64,000 bases of DNA from Loxodes magnus. Its lineage: Eukaryota; Ciliophora; Karyorelictea; Loxodida; Loxodidae. Numbering within the stretch: position 1 is the first letter of the stretch; each line of letters opens with the position of its first letter. A model generated the notes under the pieces. The model had not been told where the DNA came from. It ran no database searches and saw only the letters and a program-made list of their open reading frames with translations. The stretch lies in NCBI GenBank assembly GCA_946699065.1, contig CAMPDV010000444.1:62001-126000 (forward strand), in the 5' to 3' direction. Below, piece by piece: positions 24,521-36,925 of the stretch. The position numbers were made by a program, and so were the translations under genes.

Positions 24521-25790
24521 TTTATCTTATAAGGTGAATCTTGACCTTCAGCTAAGGGCTGGACTTTACTCTAAATAGTTGTGTTATTTTAAATTGTTTT
24601 GTTTTTAGTAAATACAATACCTGTAATATAGAAGCAGATTATAAGGATTTAAGGTACTGAATTGTATTTAAGCAATACTTTAGATATTCGCCTGTACTAC
24701 TAAAAAAAGCAAGTAGTTCTGAAATAATTAATCTAAAATGTTATAGCTAACGAGTTTCAATTTCTCTTTTTATAAGAGGAGCAACTTATTTAGATTTTGG
24801 GTGAGTTATTTTGTCTTTAAGGACTTTACCAGACTTCAAGTACCTTCCTAGTATTTCAGGGTTACAATTTTACAAATTGACAAAGTTATTTTCACAAAAC
24901 AGTAGTCGCTCTTATTTTAGTTAAATGAAGTATTTTTCATGTTAGATCATAGAAAGTTGAATTAATTTATTTTGCTAAACATTATAATTTTTCTGTACTA
25001 TCTTAAGTAGTAATTTAACAATACAGTAAACATCTCCTTTTTTATAAGTTCTTCTTTCTGAATAAATCGGTTTTATCTATCTATTTGTTTAGTGAAAAAA
25101 TGAGGATGTAAATCTATTACTTCCTTAATTTCTGGGATCTCATAAGTCAAGCTTAGACAAACCCTTTACGACAATTAATAAAATTAGGAAATATTTTCTC
25201 AGATTCGTTCTAACTTGTCTCTCACTATAAAAAACCTAACCAATACTTGTCTTTTTCAAGTTGTCCTAAACTCTCTCATCATCCTTTGCTCCTAATCATA
25301 CAAATCTTAATAGTTTACTATCTAGATATTATAAAGATTCATTTTATTTTATCATCAAAATCCAGTCTTTTGGTAGAAATGATTTGAAACCCTAAATTGA
25401 ATAATTGATTGAATAGATATAAATGGATAAAAAATAGTTATAGAGATAAGTGAAGAAAAGGAGATAATGAATTGATCATATATTGATAAATTATTAAATA
25501 GGTAAGTAAGAAAATATCAGGTTTATAATATAAGAAAAAGTAGGAATAAGATAATTTCTTACTTTAAATGAGATAAAAGTTATCTAGCAAAATGAAGGAA
25601 ATAAATTGAAATAAGTTATAAATTAAATAACTAAAATAAGATATTTGAAAGTAATACTAGAAAGAATAATATAGAGGAACATAATAATTTTTTAATTAAT
25701 TAATTGAATAACTAAATTTAGAAGAATAATACAACCTTATTATGAAATTATTTCTATATCTGCACTCAATAGTGCGAGAATAAAAAATAA
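24521..25790. other. No recognisable gene
   Basis: Mixed AT-rich sequence upstream of the minus-strand gene and upstream of the RT remnant. I see no stable frame, repeat or RNA gene. The first few hundred bases presumably hold the promoter of the 24520 gene. Confidence 0.5.
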
Positions 25791-25799
25791 ACAAGAGGT

Positions 25800-28260
25800 T
25801 GAATAATCTTAAATATAATATTAATAGAAACTGAGGAAAATAAAGTTAGAAAGTATACATATAAGAAATAAATTAATATAATAGATATTAAAACTTAAAA
25901 GGAAATATTTAAAAGAAAAGACAAATTTATTAAAATCCAAACAGAATAATAACAAGAAAACTAAAATAATTCATTAATATTTCTAAATGGTAACTATCAA
26001 GAAATGGGGAATAAGACCAAAATATTTTAAATCAAAAAGGATAAAAAATAAAGCTAACTAAAATAAAAGATTAATTAAAAATTGGAAAAAAAGGTGTATT
26101 TAACAAACTATAAAGCCTGCTTTTAAACTAATTAAATAAAATATTAAATGAATCAATAAAATCTAAGGAACAAGCATAAAGCAAGGTTTAAAAGATTAAA
26201 ATGAGGAAGTTATTTCATTAAAAGTAGGAGATGTATTAAGATCTTTATCTAACAACAAAGCCTAAGGATTTGATTAAATTTCAAATGAAACAATAAAAAA
26301 CTCATATAACGATTTATGATAAATACCATGCAAATTTTATTAAAACTACTAGAAGTAATAAAAATTACCTAATTAAATGAATAAAGTTATTATAATAATA
26401 ACCCACTAAAATAAATCCAATAAAACTGAAACAATTATCACCAATAGCACTCATAGATATAATCTAAAAATAATTTGATAAAATAAACAAATATATTAAG
26501 AAATATAAGAGATTAGTTTGCTAGGTAAAGATCAAAAAGGATTTATAAAAAGATGTAAACTGCTAATAGTATATGATAACTTTGATTAATAATGGAAAAC
26601 TATAAAAATTAAAAGAAAAATAAAAATTCATTCTAATTGATGCTTAAAAATGCTGGATACAATAAATGCTTAAATTTAATTTTACCAAATGAAAAGATTA
26701 TACATTCATAAAATATAATTAATATAATAAAAGATAAATATTAGTTAGTATAAATAACTTTTAATCTGTATAAAGAATTATAATCAAAATTATACAAATA
26801 AATGGAGTTTTACAAGGAAGCTCAAGAGGATCACTATTAGCAATGGTATATATAATATAGTATTAAGATATTTAGGGTAAATATGAAAATCTAAGTCATA
26901 AAATTAAAAAATTAATTTGCTTGGGCAAATGATTTAATACTAATAGCAAATAACTAAAAAAATATGTAATTTAATTTAACGAAACTGAAATATTTTTTAA
27001 TTAATAAAACTTAATTTTAGCAAGGAGGATTTTGAATTTATACAAATATTCAAGAATAAGATTTCAACGACTTAAGATATTGAGGCTTTTCTGATAAAAA
27101 ATATAAATAAAACAAAAAATGAAATACTTAGGATATCAAATAAATTAACTTAATTAATAAAAGATAAATCTTTAATAGCCCTTCAAAAAATTTAAATAAT
27201 CAGTATTTATATTATAATCACAATTCTTTAAAAATATAATCAATTAACCTTAAGGTTTTATTCAAATTATTTGATATGCTAAAATAAGAATACTGATTAG
27301 AATTAATTCCATATAGTACTAGGTAGGAATAACAAAATGAAAAAATAGAATTTAAATAGTACAAAGATAAATAATAATAAAATGCTTGAAAGTTCCACAA
27401 GCACCAATTAAAGAAATCTAATATATATATTTAACTAATATAAATTTGAGAAGCGAAAGCATAAAGATTTTTAAAATTCTACAAGAAGTTATTAGAATAA
27501 TTCAGAAATGATCAAGAAAAAAAGGCAGACAAGATATAAAATTTTAGTAATTATTCAAATAGAGTAAAAACAGAACTTAAAATACTATGAAATAAATAGT
27601 GAATAAATTAAAAATCTGCATATAAAAAACTATGCTAAAGGAATTAAAAAATACAAACAAAATTTCTTAAGAGAATAATAAAAATAATATAATACATGAA
27701 AAACAAAAATATATATTAATAATATAAAAATAAGACTTAATTTAAAAATTAAATATATAACAACAAACAAGAAATTGATAAAAATAAAATTAATCTATAG
27801 ACTTAGAAAGCAAATTTCACATTTTAGAGCTGATTTTTTGAAAAACACATTGATTAAGAATAAACTTTATTTATAGCAAATAAGGAAAATTTATACATGA
27901 CCTTGAATGCTTATTTTGCAGATAAATTATAAAAGAATACAGTTTTTAAATTCAAGAAACAATAAAAAACTAATCACAAATATAAAAAAATAAGAAAAGA
28001 GTAAATTTCCAATCAAAAATAAAATTAATAAAGCATGGAAAAAAACTAAAAGGAAATGCTAGAATATAATCGACTATTAATAAATTAAGAAAAAAAAAGT
28101 AAACAAATATTAGAAAATATTGATTCTAAGATAAAAAACATGATCTAGTACAAAAAACTTTAAAAAAAATTATATTTTAAGGATGATTGAGTGAACACTA
28201 AATATTTTAGTAATATGAGAATAAGAAAAATGAAATAATTACTTTTTAAATGAGTCAAGA
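25800..28260 (+). mobile_element. LINE reverse-transcriptase remnant
   Basis: RT landmarks occur in the proper order though in shifting frames: LKQLSPIALIDIIQK near 26420 (usual WRPISLLN-type start), DQKGFIKRC near 26530, GVLQGSSRGSLLAMVYI near 26805, the catalytic box as FAWANDLILIA near 26910-26945 (Asn at the first position of the Asp pair), and KMKYLGYQIN near 27117. Beyond this is Lys/Asn-rich connection-like sequence, with ANKENLYMTLNAYFADKL near 27880. The replacement in the catalytic box and several frameshifts mean it is dead. It could be the RT portion missing from the element at 21000-22835, or an independent insertion. Confidence 0.75.
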
Positions 28261-28589
28261 TTCAGGAATAAGAAAAATAAAAATAACTAATTTGTTTGAT
28301 TAAATGTAAGTGTAAAGAATAATTAATAACAGTAGTTTTTAAAGCATTTTTATTATTTTGTTTATCATTTAAAAGGGTTTATATTGAAATAAGGTAAGAG
28401 TCTTTTTATTTAAAACTCAAATAAGGTATGATTAATAAATGCATAGTAAAGTTATTATAATAAGGATTTAAATTCTTAGTTATAAACTTTTGATATAATC
28501 ATTTATCCTTTTATTTAAAAGTCAAAACATATCAAATCATTCAAATTCTAAAACCTTTAATGGACAAAGACAGCTTTATATTTTTCTGC

Positions 28590-28739
28590 ATTTAAGCTTA
28601 AAAATTAGAATTTTCAATAATTTAATTAATAAAATCTTATAAGTATCTTAATAAATCAATATTTTTATTATTTAATTCAACTTAAATAACCAAAATTATT
28701 AAGATCAGTTACTTTCATTTCCAAATTATTCAACTTAGT
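28590..28739 (+). repeat. 150-bp block duplicated at 46289-46438
   Basis: ATTTAAGCTTAAAAATTAG through CAAATTATTCAACTTAGT matches 46289-46438 base for base as far as I can follow. It is the downstream part of the WD40 5' flank here (weakly similar to 15440-15530). Confidence 0.85.
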
Positions 28740-29060
28740 TATCAAAATTCAATCAAAACTAATATCATTTACTAAAACTCTTTTTTTACCAAAAATATTA
28801 ACAACAACAAATCAGTCCCAACAATACCCCTTCTTCTATTTAAATACCAAATTCAACCTCTGCTTCTAAAAATTGCTAAACAACATTTCCTACGACTAAT
28901 CTCAAGGTAATTCTTTAATATTTTAGACTTAACTTTGACAGGTCATTCGAGTTACATTAATTCTGTAGCTTTAACAAGTGATATGAAATGAATTGTCTCG
29001 GGAAATTCCGATTGTACGATAAAGATATAGTCTTTCTCAACTGCTCTAGCTGTTTTTAAT
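28740..29060 (+). pseudogene. Truncated WD40 gene fragment
   Basis: The N-terminal region (SFTKTLFLPKIL, then NNISYDQSQ) aligns with exon 1 of the intact gene ([12 protein letters not shown], then NKISYDQSK). A 20-nt intron GTAATTCTTTAATATTTTAG follows, then one blade start (LTLTGHSSYINSVALTSD ... VSGNSDCTIKI). Similarity stops near 29060, after about one blade. No ATG is seen at the expected place. A 5' fragment left by duplication or rearrangement. Confidence 0.75.
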
Positions 29061-30830
29061 TTTCTTATTAAATCTATTATCTTATAGCAAAACTTATTTA
29101 GACATTGTTTAATATAGAATCCGTTACCTTACTTAAATGAAATTTAATTTGCCTTTATTTATTCGGGTCTTCATTGATATGCCTTTGTTAAGCCTTCAAT
29201 CTCTGCTAATTTGTTAGAGTTGATTTTACATCTTTCAATTAGTTGGTTTTTTGTGATTATATCTAATTTTGTACTGAGAAACTACTATTATTTTGTAAGT
29301 CTTAAATTTTTGGTAAATTATAGTTGATAACTAGGTTTTATTCCTACTTCTTAAAAATGTAAAGTACTTGAATGTTTTCTGTTTCTTATGTTTTGAAAGT
29401 TAAGTTTGTTTAATAAAGCTTTATACTAGTATTACCTATCTGTTATAGATAAAGACTTATTTCTTTTATTAAGCTTATTGTTTTATTCTCTTTTATATTG
29501 CTTTAATTAGAACTTCTTAAAAATAAAGATTAAAAGCTATTAAATTAATGTTGTAGCTGCTATAAATTTAGCTTCTTTTAAGTGTCTTTAAGCAAACTTA
29601 TCATTTTTAGCCTAATAAGATAAATAATTTATCTATCCTTTTTCTGCTTAAATTTAAATCTGGTTTAACTAACTTTTTTATTACCTTATTATTTCACTAA
29701 AGAGGCTTTTTCCTCCTCATCAACTTCTAACTTTATTTTACAGATTGAATATCATAAGAACAGATTGCAGTACTATTCAAAGTATTAAACTACGATTCTC
29801 TTTACTCTACTTATTCAATCTTGTTTGAAGCATCTATCTGTTATGATTTGCTAAGAGCTTTTCTTTAAGGTCTATTAACATCTAAAGAAGTGTTCTCAGA
29901 AAATGTATTAGCATTACTTGATTAAATAAAGCTATCTTAACTCTTAATCTCTTAGTTTTATTTCTACTAAGCTACTAAGAGACCTATCAGTAATGAGCTG
30001 TAGCCTAATATTAGTTGGCTAATTAATTAGTTTCTGTTGTTTAAGAAGAGACTAAGCTTTCTAATGGTTAGTCTTAGTTGTATGCTAGTTCTTAAAAATT
30101 AGTTTTGAGTTAGTTGGTGTGTGTATGCTATAGATTTGGTTATGATGTAAGATAGTTTTAGAGTAATTAATTGGAGGCAGTTAAACTGTATGGTATGATA
30201 TTGGTGTAGTGATTTGAATTGATAATGAATGGTGTTGTAAAGTGGTTTTATCCTTATAGTGTATTGGTTGAGACTAATTAAGAAGTTTAGATTAATTTTA
30301 ATTAATCTTAAATACTTAAGAGAGGTTAATTAAGCAAGATAACTTCTAATTTAATCTTAAGTTCAAAGAATCAACTTATTAATACTATATCAAATCAGTC
30401 CACACCTACAATCCTCATCAAAGTTATTCCAAAATACAATTCCATATAATACAGAGCTAACCTTATCTATTCCTTTTCATGTAGATAGGGAGCAATAGTA
30501 TCTAAGCCTAATTTATAAACATGTAAAACATATCATTCATTAATATGTCTTACTAACCAACTTTCTATTCATATAACAGATTAACATTATCTACCACATT
30601 TAACTCCTATTAAACTACAATCTATATCACACCATTTATATTTATTCTAGATTATATCTACTATTTATTAGTTTCAGAAAGCACCAGTAAAAGATAATAT
30701 TTATCCCTTTAGTATCTCTAATACCTTATCATCCTATTTATTATCTTTATGGCAAAACATCTTTATCTCCTCTTACCCAAAATAGCTTATTGTCCTTATA
30801 AATATGAAAACCATCGTTTGCATTCATTTT
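29060..30830 (-). CDS. Unrecognised protein: globular N-terminus, Ser/Thr/Pro/Gln-rich linker, helical C-terminus
   Basis: A possible ATG lies near 30823 (MNANDGFHIYKDNKLFW). Translation to about 30430 has Trp and Gly spaced somewhat like Kelch or lectin blades (FTGAFW, DIAPYLHEKEQ-type phrases), but I cannot assign it. About 30300-30050 gives a Ser/Thr/Pro/His/Gln linker (SQPIHYKDKTTLQHHS), read from a plus strand very rich in G and T. From about 29950 to 29090 the frame, after shifts, is Gln/Ser/Leu-rich and helical (EISLYLQQIGNTS, LKDVKSTLTNQQ). The architecture resembles the RING-Kelch proteins without a visible RING. Frames alternate at least twice, so exact ends are uncertain. Confidence 0.45.
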
Positions 30831-30839
30831 AGATAGCTA

Positions 30840-31740
30840 GTTTCTAAGCTCTTTCTCAAATTTTTATTTAGTGTCTCGTATAAAATTTTGGCTTTATTGA
30901 CTCTTAGCTGAAACTTAATATCTTTTAGCAAACAAAATTAGGAAAATTATTTTTGCTTCTTAAATCCATGAGTTTGCTTAAGCTGCTTAAAGGTAACCAA
31001 ATAATGTAAGCAAATGTTTAGAATTTAGACTAAGGAGTCTTTAAATTTAGATTTACAGTTATACCTTTCAATATCAATGATAGACTTTATTGCAATTTAG
31101 TGGAGAAATTGTTTTTTCGTAAGATTCTACTACAGTCAAACAGAAGCAAAAGGAGAGTTTAAAAGCATGATATTAAAATAAATCAGCAGATTTTTATTTA
31201 AAGGTAAAAACTATGCTAGATAAATTTACTTCGTAAGTGGAACTTAATACTGAAACAGAAATGAAGTTTAGAAAGTTAAATAATACTCAAATAAAAGTTT
31301 AAATATTGAAGTGTAATTAGTCTAAGGAATAAATAGAATAAGCCAGGCAATTATATCAATATTATTTTAAGATATCTTTAACTTTTATAAGATATAAGCT
31401 TAATTTAGAAAGCTTAAGAGTTATTACATTCAATAAAACTAAACTGATTATTTTCTTTATACGATAATATATAAAAGCTATATATTTAATTAATTATCTA
31501 TCATTTCAATAATTAATATAAGTTATATCTATCTAATTTTTGAATCCAAACTTGTTAAACTTTATTTTTCGCCTAATTTATTTAGATTTTATTAAATTCA
31601 ATTTTAAAAGGCAATTTTTATTTTTATACTTCTTAAACAATAATTTACCTACTTTTAATTAATATATTTAAATCCTTGATAACTTATGTTCAAATTAGGA
31701 AACTTATGTTATAAAATTGTTATTAATCTATCTTAAATAC
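30840..31740. other. No recognisable gene
   Basis: AT-rich with short coding-like bits on the minus strand but nothing that holds for more than about 60 codons or matches a known motif. Likely spacer and promoter of the 29060-30830 gene. Confidence 0.4.
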
Positions 31741-32257
31741 CAAGTATCCATTCTTATTTCAAATCTAAATACTAAAAATTAACTGTAAACCTTCATTTTG
31801 TTTCAAGTAGGATAAATCTATAATCTTTCTTTCAGATAATCATGATTAATTTCTGCTCCCCTATACGCCTGATATAGTAATGTTTTTGGAACCGTTTAAA
31901 TTGTTTCTTCCACTGAACATACAGCTTAATATGAGAACATTTTGTGTTGTCTTAATGAATATTTCAGTAAAACTAAGAAATTTTTAATTTTATTGACTGA
32001 TACCCAGAATCTAGATAATAAGATAGCATCTTCCACATTTAAAGCATTTATCACTGTATACTATTGGAACTTTAAATTATCCTATATTCATTTTATATAG
32101 GATAAATATACTTTAATTAAGAGCCTGTAAAATCAATTATATAGGGAACTTTTTTATTTTCTTCATAAGATTTAAGACTTTTAAATTTTATCCTAATTTG
32201 CTGTGGGAACTTACCATATCATCACTTCTCAACAAGATGCTTTTAATTCAAAAGAGC
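31740..32257 (-). pseudogene. Unrecognised gene cut off by repeat block C
   Basis: From 32257 downwards the minus strand reads as ordinary globular protein: KHLVEKWWYGKFPQQ, then YEENKKVPYIIDFTGS near 32150. After a one-base shift near 32070 it continues INALNVEDAILLSRFWV and YSLRQHKMFSYQAVCSVEET, ending near 31780 (NHDYLKERLQIYPTW). The coding signal stops exactly at the left edge of block C at 32258, so the N-terminus is missing. This suggests the repeat inserted into, or recombined within, a host gene. Family unknown. Confidence 0.55.
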
Positions 32258-32865
32258 TTTCAGACTTGTTTTAAGATTATAGAGCACTGTTGAAAAGTCT
32301 AATTTAAACAAAAGGACAAATCTATAACACTTTTACTCCATAATTTATGAATTCAAAAGGATTATCTCCAGTGACCACTCCTCTTCTTACAAAAATATCA
32401 ATATCAGGAATACATTTTACTACATAAGAGCCTTTTCGTAATGCCAAAGGTCTCAATATTTTTCCTGATACACTGATATTAGGAGATCTTTACTATCTAG
32501 TAGGGCTCTTCAGAACTTTTAATTTAATTCAAGGATTATTCATAATATTTAGCTGGTTCAATTAACCTTCATGTGATACTAAGTAGTATATTACACTACT
32601 TTTAGACAACTTAAAATTTTAATTATGTAAATTCTACTCTCTTGCATCTTTTTCTAAGTTAAAATCGAATATCACAGAAGTAAGTATTAATTTGAATGCT
32701 ACCTAGAAGACTAAATTTAAAAGGAAAGTTTTATCTGCTAAGTATAAGGAAGCTACGATTTAATAATCTGAAGAGAACGTTTCTAAAGATAAATAAATTA
32801 ACGTGATTCTACCTTTATTAGGTTCACCCACGATTAATAAAAAAACCAAATTTGTTGTTAAAATA

Positions 32866-33187
32866 GTCTAGAAATATTTCTGGCTTCGTCTGATCTTTTT
32901 GGTCACTTTTTTCTCAGTTTTTAAATAAAAATTTATTACCTTTACTCTCAAAATTCTTGTATTTCTTTCCGAAGGCTAAAGTTAAAAGGGAATAGAATAA
33001 AATCCAATTATTGTGCCAAATTTCACAATCTAATTTAATTTTCTACTTAAAGATATAATTTGTCTCAGTCATGTCTTCAGGTTTTTCCAATTCCTAACCA
33101 GATTAACGACATAGAGGTAGGATTACTCTGAGACTTGGACTTCAGCACCCTAGTTAGATTCTGGTACCGATCGAGAGAACCCTCAAT
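32866..33187 (-). pseudogene. Decayed zinc-finger tail, block C copy 2
   Basis: Same as 7420-7745: phrase SLDRYQNLTRVLKSKSQ on the minus strand, lacking the upstream cysteine region of the 44.4-kb paralogue. A few substitutions and one-base gaps distinguish the two block C copies. Confidence 0.5.
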
Positions 33188-33743
33188 GGCCTGATTTGAT
33201 ATATGTGTATAGGAAAGTTTAGTAGTTGGTATTAAAGTATGTATTTTAGAGTGTATGATAGTAATAATGACTTGTATTTAGATATAGGTTAATGATAATT
33301 TGATTATAGTTTTGATTAGATAAATAGTAATCTGTACTTGTATAATTTAAATATAAGGATATATTAAAGATAGTTTTTTGACATTGTTGAATATGTTTTG
33401 GTATGTTATAAGCTGTATGTTAGTATCTGAATAATGATAATATTTGAATAATAGATTTTTAAAGATGTTTAGATAAAATTTGATTCTTTATTTATTTCAG
33501 CTTTAAAAAGAGCTAGTAAGGAAAATAATCTTTATTGTCAACTATATAGCTATAACTACATTACCATATCAACATCATATATACACTTAAACATACAAAA
33601 AAACTTATAAAAATACAACATTAATAAGTATAGATTAACCATATTAATAAGTAGTAACATATTTACTATAGATATTTAAACTACTTACATATAAAACTAT
33701 ATTTATTATCAATAATATTAATCATATCAATATTATTATTATC

Positions 33744-35189
33744 TCAGTTATCCCCTTTAACACTTCTATAACTCAACTTTTCTAAATCAATCCTCATTAT
33801 TGAAACTCTTCCCTATTCTATAGCAAAAACATATCCATAGACACCTCTTATTTTCATATCTGTTAAAGCAAAGACATCTTTAAAAATTTAACTTTATTGC
33901 CATTATTATTTGTTTCTTTTATATATTCTTCTTGAATGTTCTTGCGTAAATGGATTTTTTAGACCTCCGATTACGACAAAAGGCTCTAAAGAAACTATAG
34001 GACAAGTAACAGCTTCAGGAAGATTCAAATTTTACTTACTCCATCTATCATTCTATATGTTATACTTTCATATATCTTTTAAAGCTTATCCTTTCTAATT
34101 TAAACCTCCAATTGAATAAATATTTTATTCATCTTTATCTACTACTAAAATTTAGCCTATTATTAAGAATGGAAATTAAGAGCATTTTTATCATTTACTT
34201 TAGTTTCCTATCTTTAACTTTTCTACTGATTATAGCATTTTATTTATACTAGTAAATCCTCCAACCACATAAAGATAATTTTAAGCTGCTGCTATTCCAA
34301 AATAATATCTTCCCTCATTTAGATCACTAAGTTTTGTATTATTACTTTCGAAATCGAACTATCAAGTTTCTTTTATTCCTTTCTTTTAATTTTAGTTATA
34401 TCCTCCAATTAAATATAACTTATTTTAATATTCTATACTTTTACTAGATTCTGGAATTATAATTTAAACTTAGACTTATCGTAATTTCTCAGTTTAAATG
34501 TTAAATAAACTTAATTTTTAAATAGAGCAATTAAAAAAGTGAATATAGTTAGATTGAATAAACTGTTGCTACTAGGTTAGTTTATGTTAATTAGTCTGTT
34601 TAGTGTTTAACTGTTCTTACTTAGTATTGTATTATAGTTTGTTTCTTATTTGTGTGATATAATTTGAAGTTAATTTAGGGTTTAGTACTAAAGGTGGTTA
34701 TATAGTGGAATATAGTTAGACTGTTATAGTTTGGATTTGAGTTGGTTTTAGAAATGAGTAAATAGGGAATTAGGATGATTGTATAATATTTTAGTGTTAT
34801 TAGTTGTAGTTAATGGTAGTGTATTGGATGATATTAGTATATGGTATAATGAGAGTATTAGTAATGTTAGATAATTTGGTTGTAATGGTTTTAGATTTTT
34901 GCATAATTTACTTCCTTATCTCTTTTAATTTCTATCTAGCATCTTAAATCTTTTATATGTATTATTAGTTTTAAAATATCATTCTTATTAAATCACTTTC
35001 TTAAGGTAAGTCTTCAAATCTAAAATGGAATCCTTTTTAACAAATAGGACATTACATTATGCCTTATAATCAGAACTGAGTATTCAAACACAAACCACAG
35101 TAAATATGTCCACAAGGTAAGACAGTTGGAAGAGCATTAGTTAAGTTGTAATCTTCTTAGCAGATTAAGCATTTTGGTAACGCTTACAT
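33744..35189 (-). CDS. RING-Kelch fusion protein, copy 2
   Basis: 482-codon frame from ATG (complement 35187-35189) to TGA 33744-33746, exactly the length of the copy at 8300-9745. It has the same C3HC4 RING, Gln/Asn/Thr linker and Kelch GG blades. Differences cluster in the Kelch half (for example around 33940-34170 and 34450); the RING and linker DNA look almost unchanged. Preservation of frame through all of these differences, including a run of clustered changes at 34150-34165 that keeps length, argues that both genes are functional. The inferred role is a substrate-selecting E3 ubiquitin ligase. The gene sits inside block C, so it would be amplified whenever the block is. Confidence 0.85.
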
Positions 35190-35764
35190 TTTTATTATTA
35201 TTTAGATTAAAAAAGCTTATAAAGGTAATTTATAACAGTTACCATCAAAAATTATAATTAACCATTATAAATTCAAATATCTATCATTACATACATACTA
35301 CAATATTAACCTCTTATATCAAGTACCTATCTACAATCCGCACCAATACATTTTGCTAAATTTAAAAAACCAACCAGCTTTACAACTTAATCACATTTTT
35401 TATTATATAAATAACAAAAACATCTCTATCCTAAAATCTTTAAAAACTACTACGAGCAATGCACTAAAAAAGGGACACAATCTTTAACTAATCTTAATAT
35501 CAAAAAAAGTAGCTAAGTTAGAACATTTACTAGGACTAAAGCTCTTTGAAAATCTTTAGAATGTAGGAAGAAAAGAATGAGAAAAAAATAGAAGAGAATA
35601 CGAAGCTTGGAACTGCTAAAAGAGAAAAATTTAACGATTTTAAATTTTTTTAGAAGAAAAGAATCACAACCAAAGACTCTTTCAAGAAGAAATGCAAACA
35701 AATGAAATTATTTAGCATTTCTAAGAAATCTTAAGTAAGAATATGGTAAAAAGAATGAGCGTGT

Positions 35765-36925
35765 GAAAATCCTTAGAAAAGGCAGAACGAAGTTTTAATT
35801 CAAAGTTCTACTCAAAATCTTCTAGGAACTTTAGCTATATCCCTACTGAGACTCATTTCGAGAACTAGACCAAAGCTCTCAAGCAGAAACTATTTTTGAC
35901 TCAATATTCAACCTTAAAATCTTCCACTTTTAAAATTTATTACTAATAACTTAAGAACTGGATATAAATATGAAACAAATGGAGTTTTTAGTCAAAGTTC
36001 TTCTTTCAATTTTTAGGTTTTTCAATTTTATCCCGACAAAAATTTTTAAAACTAAGCACTAGCTCTCAAGTGAAATGGAGTCTATAAAATAAGTTGTACT
36101 TTCATTCTTTAGTACTTACGCTTATTCGTAACTCAGCGTATTTTGAGAAAAAAAACAGAGCAATCTAGAAAATGGATTCCAAACTTAAATTCTTCATAAC
36201 GTATTGAAGTTCTTAAGCTTATCGTCTATCCAGAATTTTTTGAAAACTTGATTAGAGCTATATACGATTAACGAATTCATAACTTAAGTTTCTCTTACAG
36301 ATTTATAATATTTAAGCACTCTCGTCAATCAGACTATGCTTTAGAAAATAATCGAGCTCTAAAGGATAACGGATTGCAAACTTTAAGTTCTTCTTAAAGT
36401 CTTAAAGTTCATAAGCTTTAACTCTACACAGACTTTTTTGAGATTTTGATTAGAGCTCTTAAGGATAACGGATTCCGAACTTAAAGTTCTTCTTACAGTC
36501 TTTTAGTACTTAGCATTTTCGATTCTCAGTTCAATCTTGGAGAACTTAATCAGAAGCTTTCAAGGATTAACGGCCTCCAAATTTAAAGTTTCTCTTACAG
36601 TTTTATAGTTCTTAGCTTAATATCAGCAAACTCTTTTGGAGAAATTGATCAGAGCATTTAACGATTAACGGATTCTTAACTTAAAGTTTCTCTTTCAGAA
36701 TTTTAATATTTAAGCACTCTCAATTCTCAGTTCAATGGCAGGATTTGAACAGAGCTCTAAAGGAAAGCGAATTCCTAACTTAAAATTCATCTTACTGTCA
36801 TTTTGTGATTTCCACGCTTTCGATATTCAGATATAACTTTAGAAAGAGATCCGAGCTCGCAATGTTAACGGTTTGCAATCTTAAAGTTCTTCTTACAGTC
36901 TTTTAGTTCTTAAGCTTTTTATCAT
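35765..36925. repeat. Satellite array, short copy
   Basis: About 11 units of the same ~100-bp family as 10290-13405, starting at the same point after block C (GAAAATCCTTAGAAA, then AGTTCTACT). It ends near TTAGTTCTTAAGCTTTTTATC, after which the 3' flank of the ARF gene begins. The diverged 12.2-13.4 kb subfamily is absent here. Confidence 0.85.

Larger units (their letters stand above)
32258..35765. repeat. Repeat block C, copy 2
   Basis: Near-identical to 6809-10290, including the 33240-33700 and 34950-35500 stretches where I see almost no differences. Left edge at TTTCAGACTTG; the right edge runs into satellite. The left flank is unrelated to R1, so C can occur without R1. Confidence 0.9.

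Noticed and set aside
25380..25400. Telomere-like CCCTAAA
   Set aside because: A single occurrence (AAACCCTAAAT) with no tandem repetition.
35513..35701. 62-codon minus-strand ORF at the block C/satellite edge
   Set aside because: Low-complexity Phe/Leu/Ser composition, upstream of the RING-Kelch start and not maintained in copy 1 (10.08-10.26 kb).
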